Of a DNA stretch of 64,000 nt, positions 38,346 through 51,055 are shown piece after piece. The position numbers and the translations under genes were made by a program. Origin of the DNA: Neospora caninum Liverpool (lineage: Eukaryota > Apicomplexa > Conoidasida > Eucoccidiorida > Sarcocystidae). Under the pieces are notes generated by a model. It saw only the letters and a program-made list of their open reading frames with translations, did no database searches and had not been told where the DNA came from. The stretch's first letter is position 1. Every line of letters starts with the position of its first letter. The stretch spans positions 2,015,920-2,079,919 of the forward strand of contig NC_018395.1 of assembly GCF_000208865.1 (NCBI RefSeq), in the 5' to 3' direction.

Positions 38346-39361
38346 GTCAACGTGTGTCTGTGTGTGCCTTTATCGGTCACTCGTAGAGAGTAGGGATAAG
38401 CACTGTGGAGCTGCTGGCAGACGAAACATCTGCATTGTCGGAAGGTTCGCCCGTGGAGAGTTTGAGGATCCGGATCGGCGACATTTGTCTGTTCATCTCT
38501 TGTCGCTGGCCCAGTTGAATCACCAGTTTCCTCATGCGACTTTGTCAAAAGCTCAAACAATGCGAACCAGGCGCTTGCTCATTTGAATTCCTTGATCTCT
38601 GTCCACTCACGCGGAAACTCCGTCCCGCTCGCGGAAGTGGATATACAGAAATCCTTTTGAGTCGCCGATGGGGTTGCCTCCTGGCTCCCAGCCACGACGG
38701 TCAAGAGCTACTTCCTAAAAATCGTTTTCAGGTTCACGGGTCTAAGTTCAGACGGAGCGACGCGGCGTTCGAGACGCAGTCTGCGTGGTTAGAATGGTGT
38801 CTGCCGCGCGCGGAAGGGCGGAAACTCTACGTGTACGCACACTGACCAAAAGGATGTGCGCGATAAACTTAGGAGATTGAAACGCTTTTTGTTTTAAACT
38901 GTTGGGAAGAGCTGGAATAGAGCGGTAGGAGCGCGAGTGAACGTAGAGGAATGCAAGATGCCTCGAAAAAACCGGCAAAATCACGCAGAACAAACCGCGC
39001 GCAAAGACGCCGGAGACTGCAACATTTGCCCCAACGGAGAAGAGCATAGCGGGTCTCCCTCCATTCATACCGGCGCAAAAGACAAGGCGATTGGGGACTG
39101 AGTTTCGCAGTCCGAAAGTGAACGAATACGGCACACACACCAGAAGCCATCTGCGTGCGAGGAGACCGAAAAACGTCGCACCCCAGCAGTCTTCTTGATT
39201 CACCGAAGCAGGACTGAAGCGTCAGCCTCGAAGGCCAGAGAGTCCACGAACTCGTGGAATCTTGTTCATCCCTGGCACCCTTTCCGGATTTCGCAAACTG
39301 GCAGTCAAAAGGCGAGTCGAAGGACACGAAGACGGAGGAAACGCACGGCCGAAAGAGGCAC

Positions 39362-40303
39362 CTATACAGCTACTCCCCCGGCTCCTCGAGCTTGAGACTC
39401 GTCGACAAACGCGCCGCTCGCGCCAGGCGCTTGAGTTCCTTCGGCGTCGTCTCTGCTTCCACTTCCAGAGAAGGCCTTTCCAAGCGGATCCGACGCGGAG
39501 CTCGCCGATTTGCTGCCTCTCTCCCCAGACTTGATGACGTGGCCAGAGTGCTTGTTCGGGCCGCGCTTCGCCGAGCGCGCTGACGAGGACGTGCAACTGG
39601 AATGCCGTCCAGCCACCCCACTGCCTTGCGAGGGGGTGGCCGACGCCTGCCACGAAGATTTCCCGTTTCCTGCGGCATGCGCCGCTGAGGACGCGTCCTC
39701 GTCGGCTGCAAAAGAGGGCGACACAAACCAGTGAGAGCGAAGACGCCGATCCACAGGTTCACCCTCCAGAAGAAGGCTCCGAATCTGCGAGCGAAACGGA
39801 TTCGGGATACAGGCACAACCGACTGCAACCGACACACGCAGGAAGAGAAAGCAGCGACGTCGACCAAGCACACAGCGCGGCCGCAAGGAATGTCCGTCAT
39901 GTGCACGAAGAAACGGGCGAGCGTGGCCAGTAGCCACAGGGCGAAGTAGCGCGGCATTAACAGACGTTCAACGTTCAGCCTGTCTTGGACAGCGGCAGGA
40001 GCCGCGCGGCCGTGCAGCAGACGGGCGAGAACGCGGCGTGCCTCGGAGCTTCTCCGGACAGGCAGTTCAGCGTCTTGAGTGGCTGGGAAACACCCGCCAC
40101 ATGCGCACGAAGGGAAACGCCTGCGGCGGCTATACGGGGTTCGAACGCGAAAGCGAGACTTACTCCACGGCCCAAACTCTCTCCAGACGCGGCTGGTGCA
40201 ACTGGTCAAGGAAAAGAGACGGTCCTGGGCTCCCGAGGGCGTCGACAGTTTGCCTGGCGGCCGCCGAGTTTTGGTGCTCGAGGCTGAAGCACAGAAAGCA
40301 CAT
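39362..40303 (-). CDS. Hydrophobic protein of 291 aa, function unknown
   Basis: Exons 40303-40164, 40120-39729 and 39705-39362 join in phase through GGA|gtaagt / gccgcag, then CTG|gtttgt / ttttgcag. Both introns are tiny (43 and 23 bp); the second is unusually short and should be checked. The start is ATG at 40303, but an acceptor-like tract overlaps it, so an upstream exon is possible. The middle is hydrophobic (RYFALWLLATLARFFVHM and FGAFFWRVNLWIGVFALT), suggesting one to three membrane segments. The C-terminal third is Ser/Gly/Ala rich and polar. There is a faint resemblance in layout to PEX11-type membrane proteins, not enough to name it. Confidence 0.5.
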
Positions 40304-40468
40304 CGTTTCACAACCACGAAAGTAAAAGACTCTCGAGGGCGCAAACGCCACGCGCGACCGAGGCGGGGCTCCTGAGCATTTTTTGAGGAGCGTCGCCGCC
40401 CGAAGCACGCAGGCCTATCTACTAACGAACCTACGCGTGGACGCCCGGTCAGTTACAACCTACAGCTT

Positions 40469-41217
40469 TCACGCGCCACCGGGGCTTGAACGGGTACGGC
40501 AGAGATAAGGTGTGCAGGACAGCCGCAGCTGACTGAGTTGAGAGATGCGTCTGAACCACGAGAAGCCTGGGAAAACGGTTCTATCTGCTGCGGAGACGGG
40601 AAGGATTTGCACACGGCACGTCGCCATTGTTGTGGGCGCCAGGCCGAAACACCCCCGCGGTTCTCGAATTCATAAATGCAATCCGTGGCAGCGCGTTGGA
40701 AGTCCACGAACGGAGCTTCACCTTATCTTCACATCAACCGGCGCTCCCGCTGGCGTGTATATACAACCACGACCTCATTTATCCAGCTTCGTAAAGGTGA
40801 CGCAGACACACAAATGCGCTCGACCAGAGAGAAACTGGAGAAGCGTAGGAAGAAGAAAACTTTTTTGTAAAGGTTTTCCTCCACGCAAATCAAAACACCG
40901 CCTGAGAGTTTCGGTCCTGAAGGGCCGTGAATCTCTTTCAACTTACAAATGTAGCCTTCCCAGCCTTTGATCATGTTCCCGACGTCTGCCGTAGCTGCAA
41001 GGTAATCCCCCTCCATTTCGTAGATTCTGGCCTCGATGTGTTGGATATCGCCTTCCAATTTCTCCTGCAGCGAAAGCATCTCATTCAAAACTGGCATGGT
41101 CTGCTGAAACTGGGCCTTGAGTGTCTTTTCCCGCGAAGCGTGGATAGCCTTCCTGCCCGAGCCTCGCTCTCGCTCGCCGCCTGCGGACGGTCCGGAGGTC
41201 GCCTCGAAGGCAGGCAT
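40469..41217 (-). CDS. Eaf6-like subunit of a MYST/NuA4-type histone acetyltransferase complex
   Basis: Small scaffold subunit; in yeast and animals Eaf6/MEAF6 sits in NuA4 and related MYST acetyltransferase complexes. Exon 41217-40947 starts at aaagaaaATGcct and ends ATT T|gtaagt. Exon 40587-40469 follows a strong pyrimidine tract and ccgcag, and both are in phase for 129 aa. The family signature is clear: a helix (LQEKLEGDIQHIEARIYEMEG), then DYLAATADVGNMIKGWEGYI, matching the Eaf6 pattern E..IY..E..YL..T...GN.IKGW..Y. The second exon encodes FSWFRRISQLS, like the basic/Ser motif after the helix in relatives. The N-terminal 35 residues are Ser/Gly/Arg rich. Exon 1 is secure; exon 2 is moderately supported. 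It would act in the nucleus. Confidence 0.8.
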
Positions 41218-42670
41218 TTTCTTTAGAAACGGAAGGCGACGCGAGCTCGAGGTCTTGCCCCGACTTTGAAGGATGAAAGGCAGGTTCCGAAGGGATGTTT
41301 CTTTTTCCGGAACTGCTGGCGCCTGGCCGGCGAGAAAACCTCTGCTAGCAATCGACTGGAAAGCAGCAGAGCCGCCCGGGAAGTCCACTGCACACACGAC
41401 CACTCGGGGTTCTGTGGAAGGAATGGAAAACAAGCAACGAACGGGGACTTTTTACGCCAGAAAAAGGCGCGACAAAAAATAAATGACAGCACCCAGTGCA
41501 GAAAAGCAGGCACAAGCTACTTGATGGCAAAGATAAACTCCCTGGCTTTCACGCCGCACACCTGATTACATGGCTGTGTACATACGCATGAACAGGTATG
41601 GTATATATAAATATAGATATGACAAGGGAGACACACAAGAATACAGTCAAGAATTGCAACAGGAAACATCCTAGGTGCGAGGGGCGTTACACATGTGTGT
41701 ACATGCAGTCGAAGCCGGAGCGTAGAGGCCACGAAAAAGGAATGGAACGACTGAAACGCGTCTGCCCGTGCTTGGCAGACAGCCTCTTTCCATTAACCTC
41801 CATTAGACATCACGAAATGGGGCAACGGGCATGGGATGGTTTTTGACGGCAGAGAGAGACGAAACTCGGGTTGCTGGAAAATTCGGAGCGCGAGAGAGAT
41901 GCTCAACCCCATCCTCGACGACAAAACATCATCCAGTTCTGACTCAGGGAGCAGGAAAATTCGCCAGGCTTTCAGGCTTCCAGGGGCGTTGTTGCGTTCC
42001 ACAAGAAGTCGCGTTTGGTGACTTGTTTAGACAAAGAGAAAGAGGAGAGCATGCAACGCCAACTTTTTGCTTTTTTACGCGGCGCGAAAAGCTAACCCAG
42101 AGAGAAGCGGTGTCGAGGCGATGGTCCCGAGAGATGCGACAAAGAAAGGGTTCAATCCAGTCAATTTTCCTTTTTTCTCACAGAGGCAAGAACGCGCAAA
42201 GGAAATGCTTGCATAGCAGAGACTTTTCACAACCAAGGCCACTTCGTTTTATCGGAAACGCCGCCTCAGCTTGGTAGCCGGTCACCCCGGCCTCCTCACG
42301 CCGGCGCAAAGCGTCGACAGACCAAGCTTGAGAAAAAAGTGAACCTGGGGCGAGCACGACGACACGCGTATCGCTTTTCTTCGTTCTTCAGCTGTCTGTA
42401 GCCGACTCTGGGGAAGTCAAACGTCCACTTTCCGACTCACTGCGTCCACCTGTGCACACGGATACACATTTTTGTTGGAGCTCGGCAGCGGCGCACCCCG
42501 TCTGTGTCCTGTGTCTCGGAGAGTCAGGGTGGAGGCGGGCGGGGAAACGCCCTTTTTTTCCTCAGGGATTCGTCTTTGCCGATCCGCCAGAGTCCCTCTG
42601 GCGGCCGAAGCGGTGTGTGGATTTCCTTATCGTGTTGTGTCTGTGTGTGCAAGTCTCTGAAGACTGAAGC
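41218..42670. other. Spacer between divergent genes
   Basis: Holds the 5' sides of the Eaf6-like gene (-) and the PTEN-C2 gene (+). A small AT-rich stretch occurs near 41600-41640. No open frame with a recognisable motif is present, and no specific promoter element is claimed. Confidence 0.5.
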
Positions 42671-45600
42671 ATGAATTTCCTATCGGCAGTTCGCAGTCTG
42701 ACCAGTTCAGCGCATCAGAGCCTTCTCCACGTCGCTGGCCATCCCAGCGGCGACTCCGAGCCGCCGCCAGACTGGCCCTTCTCGAGCAAACAACACTCCC
42801 TGCACGACGACGCGCCTCCGCAGCTGGTTCCGTATTCGCTGGGGCAGGAACGGCAGCGACGCCGAGGCTCTCCGGAGAAAGATGGAGCATCCAAAGCGTT
42901 TGCAGCCTCAGCGGCGTCGCGCCAAAACGCCGCTGGAGCGACCCCCGCGTCTCGAGAGGCCTTCCCTGGAACGCGGGCGGCTCGGGGGAGTGAAGGTCCA
43001 GAGGGTGAGAGCCTTCCGCGAAAGCCTGTCCCAGCTCCCCACGGGAGTTTGCGGGAAGGAGGCGACGGAACGGAGGCCAGCACCGCGTGTTTTTCGCAGC
43101 GAACCGGCAGCGTCTGTAGCAGCCCGGCGACGAGCGTGGACAGTGCGTCGGCGTCCACTCCGAGTTCTTCACTTCTCTTCGACGCGGGTCGAAGCAGCGG
43201 GATCTTCGGGTCCGCTGTGGCCAATATCGCGGCTGCAGCGGCGCACTCGCTTCTTGAATCCATTGAACAGTCCTCGCAACAGCTCTTCAGACCCCCAGGT
43301 GCGTCCCTCGCGCGTTTCGTGTCAGTACAGCCCCGCAGAAGAGCACACGTCCGACCGAAGGAACAGACTGCCCTCAGGTCGTGCGAGGGGGAGCAAAGCT
43401 TCCGTTCAGGCGTAAGACTCGGTGACGCGCAGGTCCGGGATTTGCCGGGAGTTCTCACGCCCCACCGTTTTGCGGTCAACTAAAAGCACCCAGCACGCAC
43501 TCTGGAGGGCCAGCAGAAGGGTCCTTGAACTGTTGAAAAAGGCGCTCTGGTCTCCAGCGTTCGGGGCTGCGAGAAAAAAGGGAGGGAAAGAGAACAGGAA
43601 AAACTGCGAGACGTCTGACAGGTCGTGCCCGGGAACTTGTGTTTGTGTCGCTGTTTTTGTCGGGTGGTGTGCCCAATGCAGGCATGTATAAGGTCTCTCG
43701 GAACATATGGATCATCGACTACCCAGATCCTGGAGCGCCGAATACGGGGTTTCTCGTTGCATACCTTGAGCGGCACCACGCCAACAAATATTTGATCTTG
43801 AACATGTCTGAGCGGCAGTACCAGCACGTCTCGTGCCCGGCTTCGAAGCCAGCACGCCCCAGCGCTTCTCCGGAAGAGAGAGACGCCCTGGAGCCGCCAG
43901 CCGCGCCGTTGTTCCCAAGTGGAGCGGTGCTCGATGTCGCCTACCGGGGCCTGCCGTATCCGCCGTTGTCGTTAACGTTGTCTTTGCTCCTCAGCGTGCA
44001 CAGGTGGATCGAGTCCGACGTAGAAAATGTGCTGCTCGTCCACTGCCTCGAAGGGTTCTCCCGGTCCATCACTTTCGTGGCGGCCTATCTTCACTGGACG
44101 GGAGCGGCCCCGACTCTGCAGGTTGCTGTGCGTTCCCTGGAGGACGTCTGCGGCGTGGACGCCACGCACCCCTTGGTCTTGCTGCCTAGTCAGAAGCGCT
44201 TCCTTCGATTCTTCCAGCATGTCTGCGTTAGGCAGACGATCGCGCCGTCTTTGGAGACGAAGAAACTGCGCAGGATCATTCTGAACGGCGTCCCGGCCTT
44301 TCTCGAGGCCAATGTTCCTGGCGCGTCGCCCGTCCACGGAGAATCCGAGAGGGAACCCGTCGCGGGACAAGAGGTCGCGTTGTTCAGGCCTGTGATTGAA
44401 GTGTGGTACCAAGGCAAGCTGGTATTCTCCTCCCTGGATGCCTACGCGACCGCGAACGACCTCGGCGCCAAACAGCCGTTCGCTGCCGCCGAGGCTGTCT
44501 CCGACCTTGCGAGTTCGGCTGACGAGAGGTGCGTTCCGGCGGACGTCACGGACCGTCTGCCGGTGTACACAGAATCCGACGGCAGCATCCGGTTTGAGAT
44601 TCCTGGACTCCCGCTGTCGGGCGACGTTCTCCTGAAGCTTCTCCATGTGTCTGTACAGCGCGGGTGTTCTGGGGACGCGTTCCTGGCGGAGCGGGAAGCT
44701 GCGGGCAGTCAAGAGAGCCGAGGATCGAAGGAGCAAACGGAGTCGAAGCTCCACGCCGTGGGGCGGAAGATTTGTACTGCGCGGATCGCGTTCCACACGA
44801 GCATGACAAGAGAAGGAGGATGCTTGGAATTCCGGAAGGCAGGAATGGACGGCGCTGTGGTGCTCCCCGCTTTCCCAGACGACTGCTTCATGTCCGTTTT
44901 CTTCGAAGAGCTGGGACCGGAGGAGCGAGAGAGTCCTGAGGAGACGGAACGGCAAAGGGAAGAAATGCGCCTCATTGTGGAGGCACAGAAAGAGGGCGCT
45001 GCGGTTCGAGCCGGACGCTCCCAGAAGCCCGAAGGAAAACGCACTGAGGGGACAGAACGCCGCCCGTGTGAGGAGGAACAGCGCAGAATCCAAAAGAGGC
45101 TCGAACTGCGACAGCAGGTCCAAGAGTACAAGGCGCTGGCCGAACAGTGGCGTCGCGCGGCTTCAGGGCGTCGCTCGTCCCCAGACGAACGGCGTGCAGC
45201 GACTCCACCCCGAACGGAGGTCCAGGACGCGTCAATCCCGCCTGGGCCGGGTGTGAGGGATGAGAGTTTGCGCGCCGGCGACGCGAGGGACTTCCAGGTT
45301 TTCGAGGCGCGACTGACAGATGGGGAAAGCAACGGCGAAGACGATCGAGAACCAGGCGCGGGGCTCGACTTCTTCCATGATTCGTTGAATGCAGCGGCGC
45401 CCAGAGGAAGGTCCGCCGACGAGCAGCCGAGTGGGGTGGGAATGGCGATGTCTCAGCTGTTCTTCAGCCACCTTTCTGGGGCGAATCTGCCGGACGTGGC
45501 TTCGCGGTCTGTGTCGGCCAGAGCACGGGGCGAGACAGTTCCCGCGATGCACCCTTATGCGCAGCTCGAAGGGGCCGAGCTCGGGACTGGGGACGACCTC

Positions 45601-46662
45601 GAGAGCGAAAGCGATGTGAGCTGGGGAAACGACGACGAACAGGCAAGTGATGTTGGGCGTGAACCTGCGCCGAGGCCAGGCGAGGGACAAGCAGCAGTGG
45701 AGACTCCTCTCGAATCCGCGCGTGCGGCCCCCGCTGTTCCCACCCCTTCCGAAGCACGTCCGCGCGATGGAGGCACGGAAGAAACGGGCATTTCGACACA
45801 TCGGGGCGTTTTCCAGTCTTCGGAAGACAACATTCTCCGCGACCAGCCAGGCGGCGACAGCATTGCGGCCCCGTGCCGTCCTGGAGTCGCTGGCGAAGAA
45901 CGCGAAGACGCGCAAGGCCAGGAGGGCCCTCGGTCGTCGCTCCACTCGTCGAAACTTCCCGATGCGTCTCTTGTCCCCGGAATGAAGGGTGAAAAAGGAG
46001 CGGCAGACGGGCCATCTGTTGCGGTCAACGCGCGACCGGCCCAGGAGGCCTGTGCGACCGTCTCAACTGGAAACGGTAGCTTCTTCAATCTGCCGGCTTT
46101 GTCGAGCCCAAACGGATCAGGCGCCGTCGCCGGCGAGGGACATGAACGTAGCCTCAACGCACACTTAACCCGAGCGCTTTGCGGTGTCGAGGCCAGGCCA
46201 GCAAGCGGCAGGGTGTCTGTCGTTTCCTCAGGAAGGGTCGGGAGTTCGGAATGGACGGCTTTGGCCAGTCAGTTCTCTTCTCCAGTACTCGTCTCTTCCC
46301 CAGGCTCGCCGTCAAACTCGGAACGTAGCAACCACGAGTCTTCTCCACGTTCTGAACAGGATTCCGCCTTTCGAGATGACAGGACCGGGACAGCTGGGCG
46401 GGGTCGGGGGCGCCGAGAAGTGCAAGGAAGCAACGACGGGGGGGAGGGGACTTGCTCGCAAAATCCAGGTTGTCCAGGGGTTTTGCTTGAGGCGTCTCTC
46501 GGCAGTGAGTTCCAGCATGTCCCACCTGCTTTACGGCTGATTCCAAAGGAATCTGGCATCCACGACACACACATGACTGACAGCGGCGCTGTACACGAAA
46601 ACGATATCCCTCAGCTGCAAGCGTGGCGACCCACCACATGTAGAGGGGAGAGCAGCCTTTAG
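42671..46662 (+). CDS. PTEN-type dual-specificity phosphatase with C2 domain
   Basis: Exons 42671-43298 and 43682-46662 join in phase (CCA G|gtgcgt ... aatgcag|GC) to 1,202 aa. Residues 1-209 are Ser/Pro/Arg rich with an Ala-rich helix near the end. The PTEN-like domain starts at the junction: KVSRNIWIIDYPDPGAPNTG, LERHHANKYLILNMSERQY, then LLVHCLEGFSRS, the CX5R loop with Cys331 and Arg337. Residues about 440-620 form a PTEN-type C2 module (FRPVIEVWYQGKLVF through DDCFMSVFFEELG). The rest is a disordered tail rich in Glu, Ser and Pro. The order matches the PTEN/tensin/auxilin family. No J domain follows, unlike auxilin. The segment where PTEN carries its general-acid Asp reads YRGLPYPPLSL, so activity may be weak or altered. 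Likely membrane-phosphoinositide or clathrin linked; target unknown. Confidence 0.85.
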
Positions 46663-49212
46663 TTGGCAACGTATGATACAAGCTCCGCTCGTGATAAACG
46701 TTGATTCTCACCAAGTATCCTGGGACGGGTCCCATTTGCCTGTGATCGGCTGGTGGTGCTACAGGGCTGCCTTTCCGCCAGCGGAACTGTACGCGATGCT
46801 GTTCGTTTGTGTTTTTCTTCATTTAAACTGCACGCTTGAGAAATTTTCTGTATTGGCTGCTCTTTCTCCGCAGTAGAAGACCTAATACGCTACCGTCCAC
46901 TAACGCCTGATTCGTCCGTCACGTCTTTAGTTCGTGTACGCTCTGCTGCTCTATCGGGACAGCGAGTGGAGTAACCAGCCCAAATCACTGAAGCGCGGTT
47001 TTTTGTAAAAATTCTTCGAATATCGAAAGTGAATACGTAAATTATGTTGCGGATGCATGTAGTCAAGGGTCACCTGTCAGCGTTCCTTGATAAGAACACG
47101 GCTCTCACGGGGTTGGTCAGCACCGCGTCTAGCACTTGCATCTATGAAGCCACCGAAGGCGGATTCATATTTGATGAGGGACAGCGAGGATACGATTTCA
47201 GTAGCACTAAGTATACGCTATCTGCTCCTGCTGTCATGACCGGTAATGCTCCCACGTCAATGGCGACAGGCAACAAACTCAAAAACTTCGTTACACTTTC
47301 AGGCGAAGTTGGACTGGGAACTGCGCTATGACTCAATTTCCCGAAAAGGAGCAAGAACATATATTTGGTGGTCGCCGAAGGTCAAGAGTGAGAGTCTACC
47401 CTCAAATGGGAAATCCGTAACCACATACATGAATAATGTGTATGACAAAAAAATCAGAAGGAATATCGTGACCAGTATTCGCTGCTTCGTAATGCTGTAC
47501 AGTCGTTCGATGACGCGTTTTTTCGACTAGGAGTAGGGCTGGCAAAAAGGATACATTGGAGATCACGGCCTAGTTTTTCACCTGCAGCCACCTTTCCCTC
47601 CCAAAAGTTAAGGGAGGCGCGCTTCGATACACTTGAAAGTAGCTGGTACATTCGCTAGCGCCCTCGTGTATCTCGACGTTCTCCCCCTGTAATTTCATAG
47701 ATGGATCGTCATTAACAGGTTGCTACACATGGCAGGCGTCACTTGCCCTGTAACTCTCGGGTCACACGTTGCAGTTCATCCGCGACAATAGCCTCCAGCC
47801 TCTGTTTCCCTCTGCTGGGCATGCTTCATACGGGTAGTTTGAGGAATGGTCAGAAGCTGCCGTTATCACGAAGTTTTGACGAATCGCTTCGTTGTTCACG
47901 TTCACCAATGGATCATTACACGCTCTCTATGCTTTGGTTCAAAACATTGGCAATGATGTTTAAGGTTTCCTTATCAGAAGAGCGTTCACTGCGGAGACAC
48001 CGCGACGAGCACATATGCGTTCAGAGGAACGAACGTCACTGACGCAAAGAAATCACGCGCATGAATACACAACTGATACTTTAGAGTTGACTGTTTGATG
48101 AAAGAATATTTCAGTGCGCTATGCACAGGCACATATTTCGTGGGTGGTAATCACTCTGGGGAAGACGCGCGGTTTCTCAGGGTTGTTATGCTCGATTAGA
48201 ATTCTGAGGGTTACAATTTATGCTTAACTTCTTTTCAAACGAAAACACATCAAAGTATGCGCCGGTCTAGGAGCCTCCGGAAAAGTACCTGATTCCCTCA
48301 AGAACAGATGCATTCATATTCATATCACATGGCCGCAGCAAAAAAAAACGTCAGCATGCCCAACCCTCACGAGCAATCTTTGCCATCCCTAAGACAGTTA
48401 AATGTCAAGTTCTAATGCCAAGAACGTTGTAACATCCGTGAACGCAAACGGGATGTCACAAAACACTTGAAGCAGGTAGTATTTCCCTGCTGTGGCCAAA
48501 TTCAAGGTAACTATAAAGGCAACGCGTTACCGACTACGTGACAGGCGAAGATAAAATAGCCCACGCGCGACATGGAACGAACACGGAACCTCCAGAACCC
48601 TCTCGCTCGCTTGCATCGAATGACAAAAGAATGGTGAAATTATCGCGTCCCTCGACTATGCCTGCAAAGAAAGAAAGAGATCGCAACACCAGAGTGGAAG
48701 ACGTTGCTGACATGTGGGGGAAAACAGCCAACACAAAGCTTCCTTCACAGAATGAAAGCCGTTTCAGACGGCACAGCAGACACTACAGTCGTCTTTCCTC
48801 CCATCCTCTCCCAACATGTGACATTTGCAGGTGCGTACATATATCCGCATTGTGGAAGTTCAATCCTGCCCGCCAGTACCTAACGACTGGAAACCGACAC
48901 GGTGGATCTCACAGAATATACAACACTGCAGCCACAGCACAGAACCCACGATTCTGCTGCGGGCATCAGAGCTTCAACTTTCGCGTTTAGAAAGCGTAAC
49001 TTACCGACGAAAAGGACATCACATGGGTCAGTCCGAACGACCGGCTATGCTTGAGTGCTCTCTCGCATGTGTCATGTTCCTCCGTATGACAGTCCCGTGA
49101 ACCGCTGCACGCTGCGCCGTTGCTGTCCAGTCTCCTCTTGCCGGGATTAGACTGAGCGACAGCAGCAGAGCGTTCTGCTCCCTCGACGCTACCCGACCCC
49201 GACGACAGCGCA
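46663..49212. other. Gene-poor spacer of 2.5 kb
   Basis: AT-richer than the flanking exons. An ATG-started frame at 47044-47331 (+) encodes 95 residues with no recognisable domain and no clear splice partner, so it is not called. Otherwise only short frames are present. Confidence 0.45.
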
Positions 49213-51055
49213 AAGTCACTCATGCAGCTCGTAGAGCATGTTGTAGTTTGCGGGGTCAAAGTCCCCGTCGTAAGGGATCCAGTTTGACCCGAGGGCAACG
49301 CAAACCCTTCGCAAAATCCAGAGGTCGGCGTGTGCAAAGGCGTTGCTTCCTGTCGTCGCTGGAGGTATTCCGGGCCGTTCGGCCCCTGAACGCAGACATA
49401 CGTGTAGTGGCCGTCGGAGTAGAAGACAGGAGGCACCTCCGGAGAGCACGCCGCGTTCGCCGTCGTCCATGTATTCATCTTGTGGACACGTAGAAGCAGC
49501 AATGGTCCTCTCTACCTACGTATACACTCGGCCTTGGTTCAGTCGATATCTGCGCCACCAACCAATAATCGCTGCTCCGCACACGCCTTTGCGGGTCACG
49601 CAGTCAAGCCCATGCAACACGAAATCGGTATCCTCTCACCCCTGGAACCATTCATACAGGGAATCCGACGGCACACGGTGCTTTTGACTGCAGATAAGTT
49701 TTTGACCACAGCAGTGCCGTGACGCGACGACAGCCCTAGAGTGCCCTCCAGATATATAGAAACTGTTTACGTTGTCCGCGAATACTTGCGAGTGCGGAAG
49801 CACTGTATCAGGCTCGCTATCCGTTTGTCTCCCGATGAGGGAGCAGCCTGCAAACAAACGAGGGATCGACGTCGTGTAGTCCTCCCCGACCCAAAGCGTG
49901 TTTTTTCTATTATTTCCGCTGGCGTTTGTTCATGATGACCCAGTACCAAGGGAATCCACGATTCAGCCGGTGGACCCCGCGCAATGCCAGTCAAACACCG
50001 GCGAAAAGCATGGCAGCTTTTTTCCACCGCCCCTCGCGTAGCCGACTCCTGTTTTGGCAACAGACAGACTGTTTTTTTTGCGAATGACAGGAAGAACGAA
50101 GTGACTTTCGATATTGGGGAAACCCGGAGAGGAAGTTGAACAAGTCGACCCGGGAACGAGAAGGGAAATCAGCAGGATGTCCCAGGCACGCGTGCCTTAC
50201 CAGAAAACGGCTGTTGCGGTGTAGTGACAGTGGAGTGTTGCATGGACCCAGAGAGATGATGCCAGAAAAACAACCGGTATTTTCCTTCACCGCAAACCGC
50301 CGGTCACTTAGCCACATTCAGTAGAATCATATATGAGCAAATAATCAGTAACGATGACCGTGTACTGAAAAACACAAGTTCAGCATATGGCAGAAAATTA
50401 AGCACCTGCACCCGCCAGCAAGTCTTTGTGCCGCCGACCGGGACGCCACCAGCTAACAACTCCGTCCCTTGCGCTCCTCTCTGGAATATGTGATTTGGAG
50501 GGCTCGCTGGCGACTGAGAGGGGTCAGCAGAGGAGGACGGTGACGTGCAGAGTAGCACAGCGGACATGGATATGCGATTTGCGTAAACCGACATGTGCTT
50601 AGTAGATCGGCCTCTCGTGCTTCTTAGTTGTTGCGGAGCGTAACAACCTGTCGCACCCTTGTCGATGGGGGTTTTCCCCCCAAAAAAGCATGCGCGCCGT
50701 ACGGGTGCATGCCAGTCACAATCCGCGTCAACTGCTTAACACAGTCGCGTTGGCAAAGAAGGGGGAAAGTTAGAAATTCGTCGTCCTGCACGTCAAGTAT
50801 TCGAAGGTAATTCTGGTTTCCTGCATATTTGCCCAAACTGAAGTGCCTCGTTTCAAGTCCGGGATAACGGTTTCTATGGAGCTCCCCCGCCAGTATTTTT
50901 TCCTCGGGTACCGCATTCCGCAATTGCGGATGTGCTTGAGCCGTGACCGCTAGGGCAACGGCCGCGCGTGAATCAAGGAACACTTCCGACCTATCCTTCA
51001 AGACAGCAGTCGTTTTATCTTCATATATATATGTCCACGCAACATATAATCGCAA
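49213..51055 (-). CDS. Possible multi-exon gene, not recognised, frame problem near its 3' end
   Basis: Several protein-like minus-strand frames line up: 51055-50637 (LETRHFSLGKYAGNQNYLRI, QRDCVKQLTRIVTGMHPYGA), then about 50512-50408, about 50048-49933, about 49850-49638 and 49480-49213. Phase-compatible junctions exist for the first ones (CGA CAG|gttgtt; cccctctcag|TCG; ccaaaacag|GAG; gtttgtttgcag|GC). In the last segment two frames look coding in succession: VPPVFYSDGHYTYVCVQGPN, then one base-phase away AHADLWILRRVCVALG and FDPANYNMLYELHE before a stop. No in-frame ATG was found for the first exon. This could be a real gene with a short unrecognised intron, a frameshifted pseudogene or a sequence error. 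Confidence 0.3.

Larger units (their letters stand above)
38029..39361. other. Spacer between convergent genes with two (TA)n tracts
   Basis: Contains the 3' side of the patatin-fold gene (+) and of the hydrophobic unknown gene (-). Two TA microsatellites lie in its first 320 bp. Remaining open frames are short and lack motifs or splice partners. Confidence 0.5.

Noticed and set aside
38748..39327. Overlapping minus-strand frames of about 150 residues
   Set aside because: No motif; they sit in the 3' side of two convergent genes.
47044..47331. ATG-started 95-residue frame
   Set aside because: No recognisable domain, signal peptide or splice partner; kept only as a note in the spacer entry.
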